NCBI GenBank assembly: GCA_002410325.1
Contig: DHRK01000029.1
Coordinates: forward strand, 24,137-52,186
Length of the DNA: 28,050 nt
Reading direction: 5' to 3'
Origin: Syntrophomonas sp. UBA5314
GTDB taxonomy: Bacteria; Bacillota; Syntrophomonadia; Syntrophomonadales; Syntrophomonadaceae
This document shows positions 7,736 through 14,462 of this stretch, one piece after another (position 1 is the first letter of the stretch; each line of letters opens with the position of its first letter). A program made the position numbers and the translations under genes. The notes below the pieces were generated by a model. The model saw only the letters and a list, made by a program, of their open reading frames with translations. It did no database searches and was not told the origin of the DNA.

Positions 7736-7797
7736 GGGGTCTCTATATGGCCCGGGCAACCGGGCCTTTCATCCGAGTCCCCAGGGATTGGGTTTTT
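7736..7797 (+). ncRNA. Possible structured RNA with GNRA-capped hairpin and terminator-like end
   Basis: Within the 442-bp gene-free stretch 7653-8094, GGCCCGG (7749-7755) and CCGGGCC (7760-7766) form a perfect stem capped by the tetraloop GCAA. Around it GGGG-T-CTC (7736-7743) can pair with GAG-T-CCCC (7775-7782) through a single T-T mismatch. The CCC of the outer right arm can pair instead within CCCA-GGGAT-TGGG (7780-7792), which is followed by TTTTT. The two pairings exclude each other, a layout seen in regulatory leaders. I matched it to no known RNA family. The pairing is read by eye, and no promoter for it was found. Confidence 0.35.
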
Positions 7798-7833
7798 AGC
7801 TGCATGTATGATTATCCCATCACACCGTCAGCG

Positions 7834-7924
7834 CGACTTGTCCTGCGAATTACCTTTCTTATATTGTCCTACTTATCTCATTACCGACTTGTCCCCCCTA
7901 CTCACCATTCAGGCCGGTTTGTCG
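7834..7924 (+). repeat. Spaced TTGTCC/TTGTCG repeats upstream of the 3D-domain gene
   Basis: TTGTCC occurs at 7838, 7864 and 7889, spaced 26 and 25 bases. A TTGTCG at 7919 forms the probable -35 of the next gene's promoter. Two copies share the ten bases CGACTTGTCC (7834-7843 and 7885-7894). No convincing reading frame covers this stretch. The regular spacing suggests tandem protein-binding sites, but chance is not excluded. Confidence 0.35.
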
Positions 7925-7947
7925 GAAGGCGGAAGCTTACGTAGAAT
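7919..7947 (+). promoter_or_regulatory. Probable sigma-A promoter of the 3D-domain gene
   Basis: TTGTCG (7919-7924) and TAGAAT (7942-7947) are separated by 17 bases. A start near 7954 would give a leader of about 140 bases before the ATG at 8095. Confidence 0.5.
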
Positions 7948-8021
7948 AAACCTAAGTTTGGCCCCTTAGTGGTCCGGCTTACTCAAATTGGGAAATAGGA
8001 AGGATTCTGGCACCGCTACTT

Positions 8022-8075
8022 AGTTCCCCCTGATCCATACCGCATTCATCTAATCCAGCTTTTCAGTAGGGAACT
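8022..8075 (+). promoter_or_regulatory. Inverted repeat in the leader of the 3D-domain gene
   Basis: AGTTCCC (8022-8028) and GGGAACT (8069-8075) are perfectly complementary. Just inside them CTGA and TCAG add four pairs. CTCAA at 7983 can also pair with TTGAG at 8078. The right arms end directly before the ribosome binding site (AAAGGAG, 8083-8089), so the fold could influence translation. No known riboswitch class was recognised. Confidence 0.4.
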
Positions 8076-8094
8076 GCTTGAGAAAGGAGAACAT

Positions 8095-8703
8095 ATGCTT
8101 AAACATAGGTTTAAAGCCCTCTTCATTACGCTGCTAATCGGCGCTTTCCTCTGGATTGGTACCGGGGAGGCCCTGGCTGCAATACCCAACCTGTCCTGGG
8201 GATCAAACGGTGCAAGTGTAACCACACTTCAACAGGAGTTAAATTCCCGTGGCTACTGGTGCGGCACGGCTGACGGGATTTTTGGCTCTCGCACCTATTC
8301 CGCCGTAGTCAAGTTTCAGAAGGACAATGGACTTCCCAGCACCGGGCTGGTAGGCCCGTTGACCAGGGCAGCGCTGGGCTGGTCCGAGGATTCGTCTAAT
8401 CCGCCTTCGCGCGGCAACCGGCAGGTGACCCTGGTGGCTACCGCCTACTGCCCCTGTGACAAGTGCAACTACCCCTACGGGGGCCAACCCTCCTACCTCG
8501 GTTATCCACTGGGCTACGGCATAGCGGCGGTAGACCCCCGGGTCGTCCCCATGGGCAGCAGGCTCTATATCCCCGGCTACGGGTACGCGATTGCCGCCGA
8601 CCAGGGCAATGCTATCCAGGGGAACCGGATCGACCTCTGTTTTGCATCACACCAGGAAGCTTTGAACTGGGGAATGAAAACCCTGGTGGCTACCATACTG
8701 TAA
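8095..8703 (+). CDS. Exported peptidoglycan-binding and 3D-domain protein
   Basis: This is a secreted cell wall protein, probably a lytic transglycosylase-like enzyme of the YuiC/YocH 3D family. Residues 1-29 form a signal peptide (basic start, hydrophobic core LFITLLIGAFLWI, then GEALA before the mature part). Residues 33-95 are a peptidoglycan_binding_1 domain (GSNGASVTTLQQELNSRGYW, DGIFGSRTYSAVVKFQ). Residues 110-202 are the 3D domain, with three aspartates at 147 (AAVDPRVVPMG), 169 (AADQGN) and 180 (RIDLCF). The Cys-rich CPCDKC at 119-124 is typical of clostridial members. The ATG follows AAAGGAG with a good spacer. In sporulating bacteria such proteins often act in cortex or wall remodelling; the exact substrate is unknown. 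Confidence 0.92.
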   Translation: MLKHRFKALFITLLIGAFLWIGTGEALAAIPNLSWGSNGASVTTLQQELNSRGYWCGTADGIFGSRTYSAVVKFQKDNGLPSTGLVGPLTRAALGWSEDSSNPPSRGNRQVTLVATAYCPCDKCNYPYGGQPSYLGYPLGYGIAAVDPRVVPMGSRLYIPGYGYAIAADQGNAIQGNRIDLCFASHQEALNWGMKTLVATIL

Positions 8704-8731
8704 TGGCGCCGGATAAACACCACTGATACGA

Positions 8732-8770
8732 AAAGGCTGTTGGGACATTCGTTCCAACAGCCTTTACTTT
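8732..8770. terminator. Bidirectional terminator between the 3D-domain gene and coaD
   Basis: A perfect 12-bp stem, AAAGGCTGTTGG (8732-8743) with CCAACAGCCTTT (8754-8765), sits between convergent genes. The plus strand continues ACTTTT; the minus strand continues TTTTCG after the stem. Confidence 0.85.
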
Positions 8771-8785
8771 TCACTCGACTCTACT

Positions 8786-9274
8786 CTAAGCGTCAGTCAG
8801 TCCCACCTTCTGCAGCAGTTTCTTATTGACTACTGCGGGAACCAGTGAACTCACGTCTCCACCGAGAAGGGCTGCTTCTTTTACGATGCTGGAGCTTATA
8901 AACACGTTGTTGCAGTCTGACATGACAAATATAGTGTCTACCTGGGGTATGAGCTTTTTATTTATCATGGCCATGCTCATTTCATATTCAAAATCGGATA
9001 CTGTCCTTAATCCCCTGATAATAGCACAGGCCTCTTTTTCTCTGACATAATCGGCCAGCAATCCGGAAAAGCTCTCTACGGCAATGTTGTTCAAATGAGG
9101 AGTGCTCTCTTTGATCAAGGCTTCCCGCTCTTCCAGGGTAAAAAGAGCCCTTTTACTGACATTATGGACCACCGCTACAATTATCTGATCGAACAGCTTG
9201 CTGGTCTTTTCCAAAATATCGATATGCCCATTGGTCACCGGGTCAAAGCTGCCTGGATATACTGCAAATCGCAC
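8786..9274 (-). CDS. coaD: Phosphopantetheine adenylyltransferase
   Basis: CoaD transfers AMP from ATP to 4'-phosphopantetheine, the penultimate step of coenzyme A synthesis. The nucleotidyltransferase HxGH-type motif appears as TNGHIDI (His17), and the C-terminal ISSSIVKE motif is present near residues 126-133. Its 162 residues are typical. The start is GTG at 9272-9274, after GAGG with a longer spacer. The usual partner rsmD is not next to it. CoA supply fits a fermentative acyl-CoA lifestyle, but the gene is a housekeeping one. Confidence 0.97.
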   Translation of the reverse strand: MRFAVYPGSFDPVTNGHIDILEKTSKLFDQIIVAVVHNVSKRALFTLEEREALIKESTPHLNNIAVESFSGLLADYVREKEACAIIRGLRTVSDFEYEMSMAMINKKLIPQVDTIFVMSDCNNVFISSSIVKEAALLGGDVSSLVPAVVNKKLLQKVGLTDA

Positions 9275-9340
9275 AATCCCAACCTCATTTCAATAGGATT
9301 TTTTAAACCACCGGCAGAAACCAAAGAAGAACTCTCCTGT

Positions 9341-9371
9341 ATTTTAACATGGAACCCTCCCCTATTTACAA
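9341..9371 (-). promoter_or_regulatory. Possible promoter of coaD
   Basis: Reading the minus strand, TTGTAA (9366-9371) and TAAAAT (9341-9346) are 19 bases apart, with TG one base before the -10. The spacing is long, but this is the best candidate in the 185-bp gap before coaD. Confidence 0.35.
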
Positions 9372-9413
9372 TGCTTTTCCCGAAATTCGTGTGGTTACCG
9401 GGTAAAAATCCGT

Positions 9414-9443
9414 AAAAAAAGGAGCCCCCTCTTGGGAGCTCCT
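9414..9443 (-). terminator. Terminator of the etf operon
   Basis: AGGAGC (9420-9425) pairs with GCTCCT (9438-9443), extended inward by CCC/GGG after one mismatch. On the minus strand it is followed by seven Ts (A tract 9414-9420). It lies 16 bp after the stop of the FeS oxidoreductase gene. Confidence 0.85.
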
Positions 9444-9459
9444 CTCTTGTTTTAAATGA

Positions 9460-11595
9460 CTATTCCATGGTCTTCCAGAGAACTTCGGCAACGTCAAAGA
9501 CCTTGGTCTGCTCTTCTTTTTCAGCGCCTTTGACGCCGTCAGATATCATAGTCAGGCAGAACGGACAGTTGGTAACGATCATCTCCGGATCGGGAACCAG
9601 CAACTGGTCGGTTCTGGTGTCATTGATGCGCTTGTAGCCTTCTACGGCATGCTCTTCCATCCACATGCGTCCACCACCGGCACCACAGCAGAATCCAAAC
9701 TCTTTGCCTTTCTCAATCTCAATCAGAGATGTACCGCAGGCCTTTAAGACGGCTCTGGGATCATTATAAACACCATTGTGTCTTCCCAGGAAGCAGGAAT
9801 CATGATACGTGATCTTGGCGCCCAGCGACTTGTTGGCTCTCAATTTGCCTTCCGCCACCAGTTTGGCCAGGATTTCGGTATAATGATATACTTCATAGGT
9901 TGCACCCATCTGCGGGTATTCGTTCTTGAGAGCATTGTAGCCATGCGGACAGACAACGATGATCTTCTTGACTCCATAGTTGTTAAAGGACTCGATATTC
10001 TGGTTGGCCAGGGTCTGGTACAGGTACTCATTGCCCAGCCTGCGGGCGGAGTCGCCGCAGCAGAACTCTTCAGTTCCCAGGTAGCCAAACTTGACGCCAG
10101 CTGCGTTGAGCAGCTTAACCAGAGCTTCACCGACTCTCTTGTAACGGTCGTCAAAAGATACTGCACAACCGGCATAGAGCAGATACTCAAACTCGCCGCC
10201 ATCTTCTCCCAACAGGTTGACGATGTCTCTTACGCCTCTCTCCTCAAGCCAGCCGGCGCGATTGGCCCAGCCCACACCCCAGGGATTGTAGTTGCGTTCC
10301 ATGTTGGTAAACGCCATCTGGGCTTCAGCTGGCATGTCGCCCTGCCACATGACCAGGTTGCGGCGCATTTCAATGATCTTGGGAATGTGCTCGATGAACA
10401 TCGGGCAGTGTTCCATACAAGCCCGGCAGTTGGTGCAGTCCCAAATTACATCGGTGGTGACCACATCGTAGATCAGGCTTGCTTCCATGGGATTCATTTC
10501 TTCAGCGCCTTCTACAGTCATAGCCATTTCTTCAGCTTCTTCAGAAACGCCGCTCTTTTTGGCTTCTACCAGATAGGGAGCTTTGGCGTCCAGATGTTTC
10601 TTCATAGCCTGGATCAACGTTATTTTAGGATTCAGATGCTTACCGGTATTGTAAGCCGGGCAGTTTTCCTGGCAGCGACCGCAGCGAATGCAGGCATCCA
10701 GGTCAACCAGGTCCTTCCATCCGAATTCTTCGATCTTTTCAACGCCAAATGAAGTGGCTTCTTCGATATTGTCAACCATGCGGCAAGCTGAAGGTTCCAG
10801 ATCCCGGAAACCATAATTGACCATGCTGGCGAAAATATGCCACAGTTTGGTAAATGGAACCAGGGCTACAAATAAGAACGCGATGGTCATATGGAACCAC
10901 CACAGGATACGGTGCCACATCAGCAATCCGTCGAGGTTGCTGCCCATAAACATCTGGGCAAACATCCACCCGAAAGGCGAAGCCCATTTTTCATAGATAA
11001 TATTTTGTAATTGAGTGGCCATTTTAATCTGAGCTGCAATTCTGATGCCCTCAATGAAGTAACCGGTCAACAGAATCACAAAAATCAGAAGAATCATCCA
11101 TCCGTCGGCAGAGTTAGTGTCATTGAGACGCTCGGGTTTACCCAGATAGCGGATAAATGCCAGGACGATGATTCCGATCAGGGCTCCAAAACCAAGTAGA
11201 TCAACTACAAAGGAGAACCCTATATACGCTGAACCTTCTATCGGCGGCCAGTGAATCCAGAAATGGGCGGCGTCCACACCGGCGGCCAGAGCGAGAATCA
11301 GGAAGCCCCAAAACAGGAAGGCATGCATAAAGCCTGCCAGGGGTTTACGAACAACTCTGGCCTGGAGAAATGAATACTTAAACCAGGACCAGATCCGCGC
11401 GCCTACCTTGTCGTTACGATGCAGTTCTCCTTTGGCCAATAACCATACTTCGATCTTTTTCCAGGCGCCATACAGAAAGATGCCGACCGGGATCAACATT
11501 ATGAAGTAAATCAGCCATTCGTAGGGAACATTGGCACCGACGACACGCATCGGTATATCGTAACCACCTTCTAATGGTTCAAAACCAAAAATCAT
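9460..11595 (-). CDS. Membrane FeS oxidoreductase, EtfAB:menaquinone oxidoreductase type (DUF224/HdrD)
   Basis: This 711-residue protein should pass electrons from EtfAB to menaquinone at the membrane. The N-terminal part is a NarI-like domain with about five or six membrane helices (near 26-45, 88-108, 125-150, 165-190, 232-250). Histidines such as His91, His228, His235 and His253 could bind heme b. Two [4Fe-4S] clusters follow: Cys302/305/308/312 (CIRCGRCQENCP) and Cys387/390/393/397 (CTNCRACMEHCP). Two CCG domains then occur: Cys477 with CCG at 512, and Cys601 with CCG at 636, as in HdrD/HdrB. The ATG follows GAGGAGGG. It is the last gene of the etfB-etfA operon. From memory this matches the S. 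wolfei protein implicated in butyrate oxidation; the direct partner assignment here is from gene order. Confidence 0.92.
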   Translation of the reverse strand: MIFGFEPLEGGYDIPMRVVGANVPYEWLIYFIMLIPVGIFLYGAWKKIEVWLLAKGELHRNDKVGARIWSWFKYSFLQARVVRKPLAGFMHAFLFWGFLILALAAGVDAAHFWIHWPPIEGSAYIGFSFVVDLLGFGALIGIIVLAFIRYLGKPERLNDTNSADGWMILLIFVILLTGYFIEGIRIAAQIKMATQLQNIIYEKWASPFGWMFAQMFMGSNLDGLLMWHRILWWFHMTIAFLFVALVPFTKLWHIFASMVNYGFRDLEPSACRMVDNIEEATSFGVEKIEEFGWKDLVDLDACIRCGRCQENCPAYNTGKHLNPKITLIQAMKKHLDAKAPYLVEAKKSGVSEEAEEMAMTVEGAEEMNPMEASLIYDVVTTDVIWDCTNCRACMEHCPMFIEHIPKIIEMRRNLVMWQGDMPAEAQMAFTNMERNYNPWGVGWANRAGWLEERGVRDIVNLLGEDGGEFEYLLYAGCAVSFDDRYKRVGEALVKLLNAAGVKFGYLGTEEFCCGDSARRLGNEYLYQTLANQNIESFNNYGVKKIIVVCPHGYNALKNEYPQMGATYEVYHYTEILAKLVAEGKLRANKSLGAKITYHDSCFLGRHNGVYNDPRAVLKACGTSLIEIEKGKEFGFCCGAGGGRMWMEEHAVEGYKRINDTRTDQLLVPDPEMIVTNCPFCLTMISDGVKGAEKEEQTKVFDVAEVLWKTME

Positions 11596-11630
11596 TACAT
11601 TATTCCCTCCTCAAACAAAACCGGAGCAAA

Positions 11631-11665
11631 TACTGGATATACGACATATCGTCGTATATCCAGTA
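11631..11665 (-). promoter_or_regulatory. 15-bp perfect hairpin between etfA and the FeS oxidoreductase gene
   Basis: TACTGGATATACGAC (11631-11645) and its exact complement (11651-11665) flank a five-base loop in the 110-bp gap. No T run follows on either strand, so it is not a simple terminator. A role in RNA processing or in setting the ratio of soluble Etf to its membrane partner is possible. Confidence 0.7.
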
Positions 11666-11705
11666 CCTTATTTCTCCTCTCGAGAAAGAACCTTGCTGCG
11701 TTTAA

Positions 11706-12659
11706 TTATTTCTTCAGCTCAGTCATAACGATCGGGATAACTTTGAACAGGTCAGCTACCACGCCAAAATCGGATACGTTGAATATGGGAGCTTCAGTAT
11801 CGGTGTTGATGGCTGCAATAAACTTGGAAGAGGACATACCAGCCAAGTGCTGAATAGCGCCGGAAATACCAGCAGCGATATAGAGGTTGGGGTTGACCAC
11901 TTTACCGGTCTGGCCTACCTGGAGTTCATGGCCCAGCCATCCCGAGTCAATAGCAGCACGGGAGCCGCCAACTGCTGCGCCCAGCATGTCAGCCAGATTC
12001 TCAACCAGCTTGATGCCATCGGGGCCTTTGCAGCCGCGTCCACCTGATATTACAACAGCAGCTTCGTTCAGTTCCGGACGAGCCGATACGGTGGGAACGA
12101 AACTCTTCACAGTCTGATATACATCGCCAGCCGATGCTGCAACAGCGGGTTTTACAACCGCGCCGGCGCCAGCTGCCTCAGCAAGTTCGAAGACACCGGG
12201 GCGGATGGTTGCCAGGATGGGGCTGGTGGTGATTTCAACTTTAGCCAGGGCTTTACCGGCATAGATGGAGCGGGTAAATACGCCTTTGCCAGCGGAGATT
12301 TCAGCCTTGATAGTGTCAGTGGCCAGACCTGCATCCAGCTTCTGGGCTAAACGGGAAGCAAAATCTCTTCCGTTAAAGCTGTGGGCAAATAATACCGCAT
12401 TGGGTTTGAATTCGTTGATCATAGCGACCATCTGGGCTACGAAAGCTCCGGTATTGTAGTTGGCAAAAACGTCGTCTTCAACTACGTAAACCTTGTCCGC
12501 ACCAAACTTGGCAAAATCAGCAGCCAGTGCCTCTACGCCTTTGCCAAATACTACTGCACTAACCTCGTCGCCATATTTCTTTGCTTCAGAAAGCATTTCA
12601 TAAGTGACTTTACGAACATTTCCGTCTCTTTGTTCTACAAAAATCCATGTCCCTGCCAT
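11706..12659 (-). CDS. etfA: Electron transfer flavoprotein alpha subunit
   Basis: EtfA holds the FAD that carries electrons between acyl-CoA dehydrogenases and downstream acceptors. The C-terminal FAD domain contains the ETF-alpha signature, LYIAAGISGAIQHLAGM near residues 261-277, followed by SSKFIAAINTD. Upstream, GGRGCKG and GSRAAIDSGW are further FAD-site segments. It has 317 residues. The start was set at ATG 12657-12659, six bases after AAGGAGGG; an in-frame TTG just before it is too close to the ribosome binding site. It follows etfB with a 33-bp gap and precedes the membrane FeS oxidoreductase. It lacks the N-terminal ferredoxin domain of some clostridial bifurcating EtfA proteins, which fits a simple link to the membrane quinone reductase. 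Confidence 0.97.
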   Translation of the reverse strand: MAGTWIFVEQRDGNVRKVTYEMLSEAKKYGDEVSAVVFGKGVEALAADFAKFGADKVYVVEDDVFANYNTGAFVAQMVAMINEFKPNAVLFAHSFNGRDFASRLAQKLDAGLATDTIKAEISAGKGVFTRSIYAGKALAKVEITTSPILATIRPGVFELAEAAGAGAVVKPAVAASAGDVYQTVKSFVPTVSARPELNEAAVVISGGRGCKGPDGIKLVENLADMLGAAVGGSRAAIDSGWLGHELQVGQTGKVVNPNLYIAAGISGAIQHLAGMSSSKFIAAINTDTEAPIFNVSDFGVVADLFKVIPIVMTELKK

Positions 12660-12692
12660 CAATTACCCTCCTTATCAATCAATTTGAAGTGG

Positions 12693-13445
12693 CTATTTAA
12701 CTTCAACTTTAACAGTGTTCTTCATCCAGTCAGCCAGTTTTACAGCGCAAACATCGGCGTCGTCTTCGATCTTTACGCCCGCCTGCTTGGCAGGTGGTAA
12801 GCTGAATTCTACGATGGTGGTCTTGTTGTCGGCAGCCGCCGCGGCAACTGTGGCAACCGGTTTCTTTTTGGCCTGCATGATACCCTTCATGGAAGGATAA
12901 CGGGGCTCATTCCAGCTTACCTGGCTGGAAATGACTGCCGGAACAGCAACTTCAGTTACCTGAGTTCCGCCATCAGCTTCACTGGTGCAGGTGGCTTTGC
13001 CCCCGGCGATTTCAATAGCGGTAATAACGTTTACATGGGGCAGCCCAAGGATTTCTGCAATTCGAGTGGGAACCTGGGAAGATCCGTCATCAGCGGCAAC
13101 GTGTCCGGCCAATACGATTTCGGGATTCTCTGCTTTAATGGCGGCAGCCAGGGCGCATGCTCTGGCGTATTCGTCGGCAGCGGTGTCCTGAGTAACCAAA
13201 ATGCCCCGGTCGGCGCCCATGGCCAGAGCAGTACGGATGGCGTCCATCGCTTTGTCGGAGCCGGCGGAAATAACGACTACTTCAGTAGCCACGCCTTTTT
13301 CCTTCAGCTGGATAGCTCCTTCTACGGCGACTTCATCATACGGATTAATGATCAGATTGATCCCCGCATCCGCGATCTTGCCGTCTTTTAATTCAATTTT
13401 TGCCTCGGTGTCGAATGTCTGCTTAACACACACTACAACCTTCAA
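12693..13445 (-). CDS. etfB: Electron transfer flavoprotein beta subunit
   Basis: EtfB forms the heterodimer with EtfA and binds AMP or a second FAD. The N-terminal VVVCVKQT segment, the NPYDEVAVEGA motif, and the AGHVAADDGSSQVP and ATCTSEADGGTQ segments are family features. It has about 250 residues. The start is interesting: an ATG at 13449-13451 sits one base after AAGGAGG, too close for initiation. A TTG two codons later (13443-13445) has a seven-base spacer and yields the usual N-terminus (M)KVVVCVKQ, so TTG is preferred. It is the first gene of the operon, after a 228-bp leader region with a promoter candidate and a dyad. Confidence 0.96.
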   Translation of the reverse strand: MKVVVCVKQTFDTEAKIELKDGKIADAGINLIINPYDEVAVEGAIQLKEKGVATEVVVISAGSDKAMDAIRTALAMGADRGILVTQDTAADEYARACALAAAIKAENPEIVLAGHVAADDGSSQVPTRIAEILGLPHVNVITAIEIAGGKATCTSEADGGTQVTEVAVPAVISSQVSWNEPRYPSMKGIMQAKKKPVATVAAAAADNKTTIVEFSLPPAKQAGVKIEDDADVCAVKLADWMKNTVKVEVK

Positions 13446-13490
13446 GTTCATTCCTCCTTTTCAACTAGCTGAGTTTTGGGAAATTATTAT

Positions 13491-13519
13491 GTTACTCGAA
13501 GTCACTCGATTCTAGTAAC
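13491..13519. promoter_or_regulatory. Dyad with internal direct repeat in the etfB leader
   Basis: GTTACT (13491-13496) and AGTAAC (13514-13519) are inverted repeats 17 bases apart. Inside, ACTCGA occurs twice with a ten-base period (13494 and 13504). It lies about 46 bp before etfB and downstream of the promoter candidate. It could be an operator or an RNA element. Confidence 0.4.
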
Positions 13520-13570
13520 CACCTCCATGAAAGATTCTATATGCTTTGCCTACGGCAATTTTACCGTCAG

Positions 13571-13598
13571 GTTATAAGCTGCTCGCACTATTTGTAAA
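13571..13598 (-). promoter_or_regulatory. Probable promoter of the etfB-etfA operon
   Basis: Reading the minus strand, TTTACA (13593-13598) and TATAAC (13571-13576) are 16 bases apart. Each hexamer differs from consensus at one or two positions. It lies about 120 bp before etfB, so the transcript would have a long leader. Confidence 0.45.
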
Positions 13599-13679
13599 AA
13601 AATGCACATCACTAAATATGGTTCGATATGAAAGTGATATTTCCTGCTTTTTTAACTTGTTAATAGAATGTTTTTAAGA

Positions 13680-14462
13680 TCAACGTTCCTTCTGATAAAA
13701 AAAGGTAGCTACAGTCTTTAAGCCCAATTCCTTGGCCTGAAATATCTGCTCGGTGCTGCCTATAAACAGCACTCCTCCGGGTCTTAAGGCCTCGGTAAAC
13801 TTTCTGTATAGAGTCAACTTGGTTTCCTCGGTAAAATAGATTACCACATTACGACACAAGATCAGATCCTGATCCAAAACAAAACGGTCGCGCAGCAGAT
13901 CATGCTTTTCAAAGCGAACCATGCGCCGTATTTCCTCACTGATGCGGTACTGACCGTTTTCGGCCACGGCATATTTATTTCTCCAGAGGGCCTGAATGCC
14001 GTCTATGGCTTTCTGGCTGTACAGGGCCTGGCGGCCTTTTTCCAGGACCTCGTTGTCTATATCGGTGGCCAGAATTCTATCCTGCAAGCGGATCCCTTTC
14101 TCACGGCACAATATCGCTAGCGAATAGGCTTCTTCTCCGGTTGAGCAGCCGGCGCTCCATATTTTCAACCCGGGCCGTTCGTTGACCAGAAGTGGAACAA
14201 TCTCCTTCTCCAGAACCTCCCACTGCTGGATATTGCGGAAGAACTCGGAAACGTTTATGGTTAAATGCTCAAGAAACCGACGATATATCTCACGGTCGCT
14301 GCCCAACAGTTCTAAAAAACTGACGTAGTCCCGGCTTCCAATCGAACGCATGAAGCTATTAATTCTTCTCTCCATCTGCGGCCGCTTATATGCAACGAGA
14401 TCAATACCGCTCAATGCCTGGTACTTTTTTACAAAGTTTGCCCAGTCATCCGCCTGGTTCAC
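13680..14462 (-). CDS. cheR: CheR-type chemoreceptor methyltransferase
   Basis: CheR transfers methyl groups from S-adenosylmethionine to glutamates of chemoreceptors. The N-terminal helical domain carries the conserved SEFFRN segment near residues 71-76. The methyltransferase core has the SAM motif IWSAGCSTGEEAYSLA near 100-115, plus ATDID near 133 and CRNVVIYF near 203. Its 260 residues are normal. The start is GTG at 14460-14462, overlapping the hemL stop by four bases (GTGA), with a purine-rich GGGGATGAGAA just before it, so translation is coupled to hemL. No other chemotaxis gene is in the window. Being the last gene of a heme operon is an odd context. A different methyl acceptor is possible but not supported. 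Confidence 0.9.
   Translation of the reverse strand: MNQADDWANFVKKYQALSGIDLVAYKRPQMERRINSFMRSIGSRDYVSFLELLGSDREIYRRFLEHLTINVSEFFRNIQQWEVLEKEIVPLLVNERPGLKIWSAGCSTGEEAYSLAILCREKGIRLQDRILATDIDNEVLEKGRQALYSQKAIDGIQALWRNKYAVAENGQYRISEEIRRMVRFEKHDLLRDRFVLDQDLILCRNVVIYFTEETKLTLYRKFTEALRPGGVLFIGSTEQIFQAKELGLKTVATFFYQKER

Noticed and set aside
7747..7944. A 65-codon plus-strand frame in the gene-free stretch
   Set aside because: It starts inside the GC hairpin, has no ribosome binding site and no family likeness.
7653..8094. A cyclic-di-AMP (ydaO-type) riboswitch before the 3D-domain gene
   Set aside because: The conserved ydaO core elements I know could not be found on the plus strand; only generic hairpins are seen.
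9778..10752. A 324-codon open frame on the plus strand
   Set aside because: It lies fully antisense to the FeS oxidoreductase, whose cysteine motifs are clear; the antisense product has no recognisable domain and no proper ribosome binding site.
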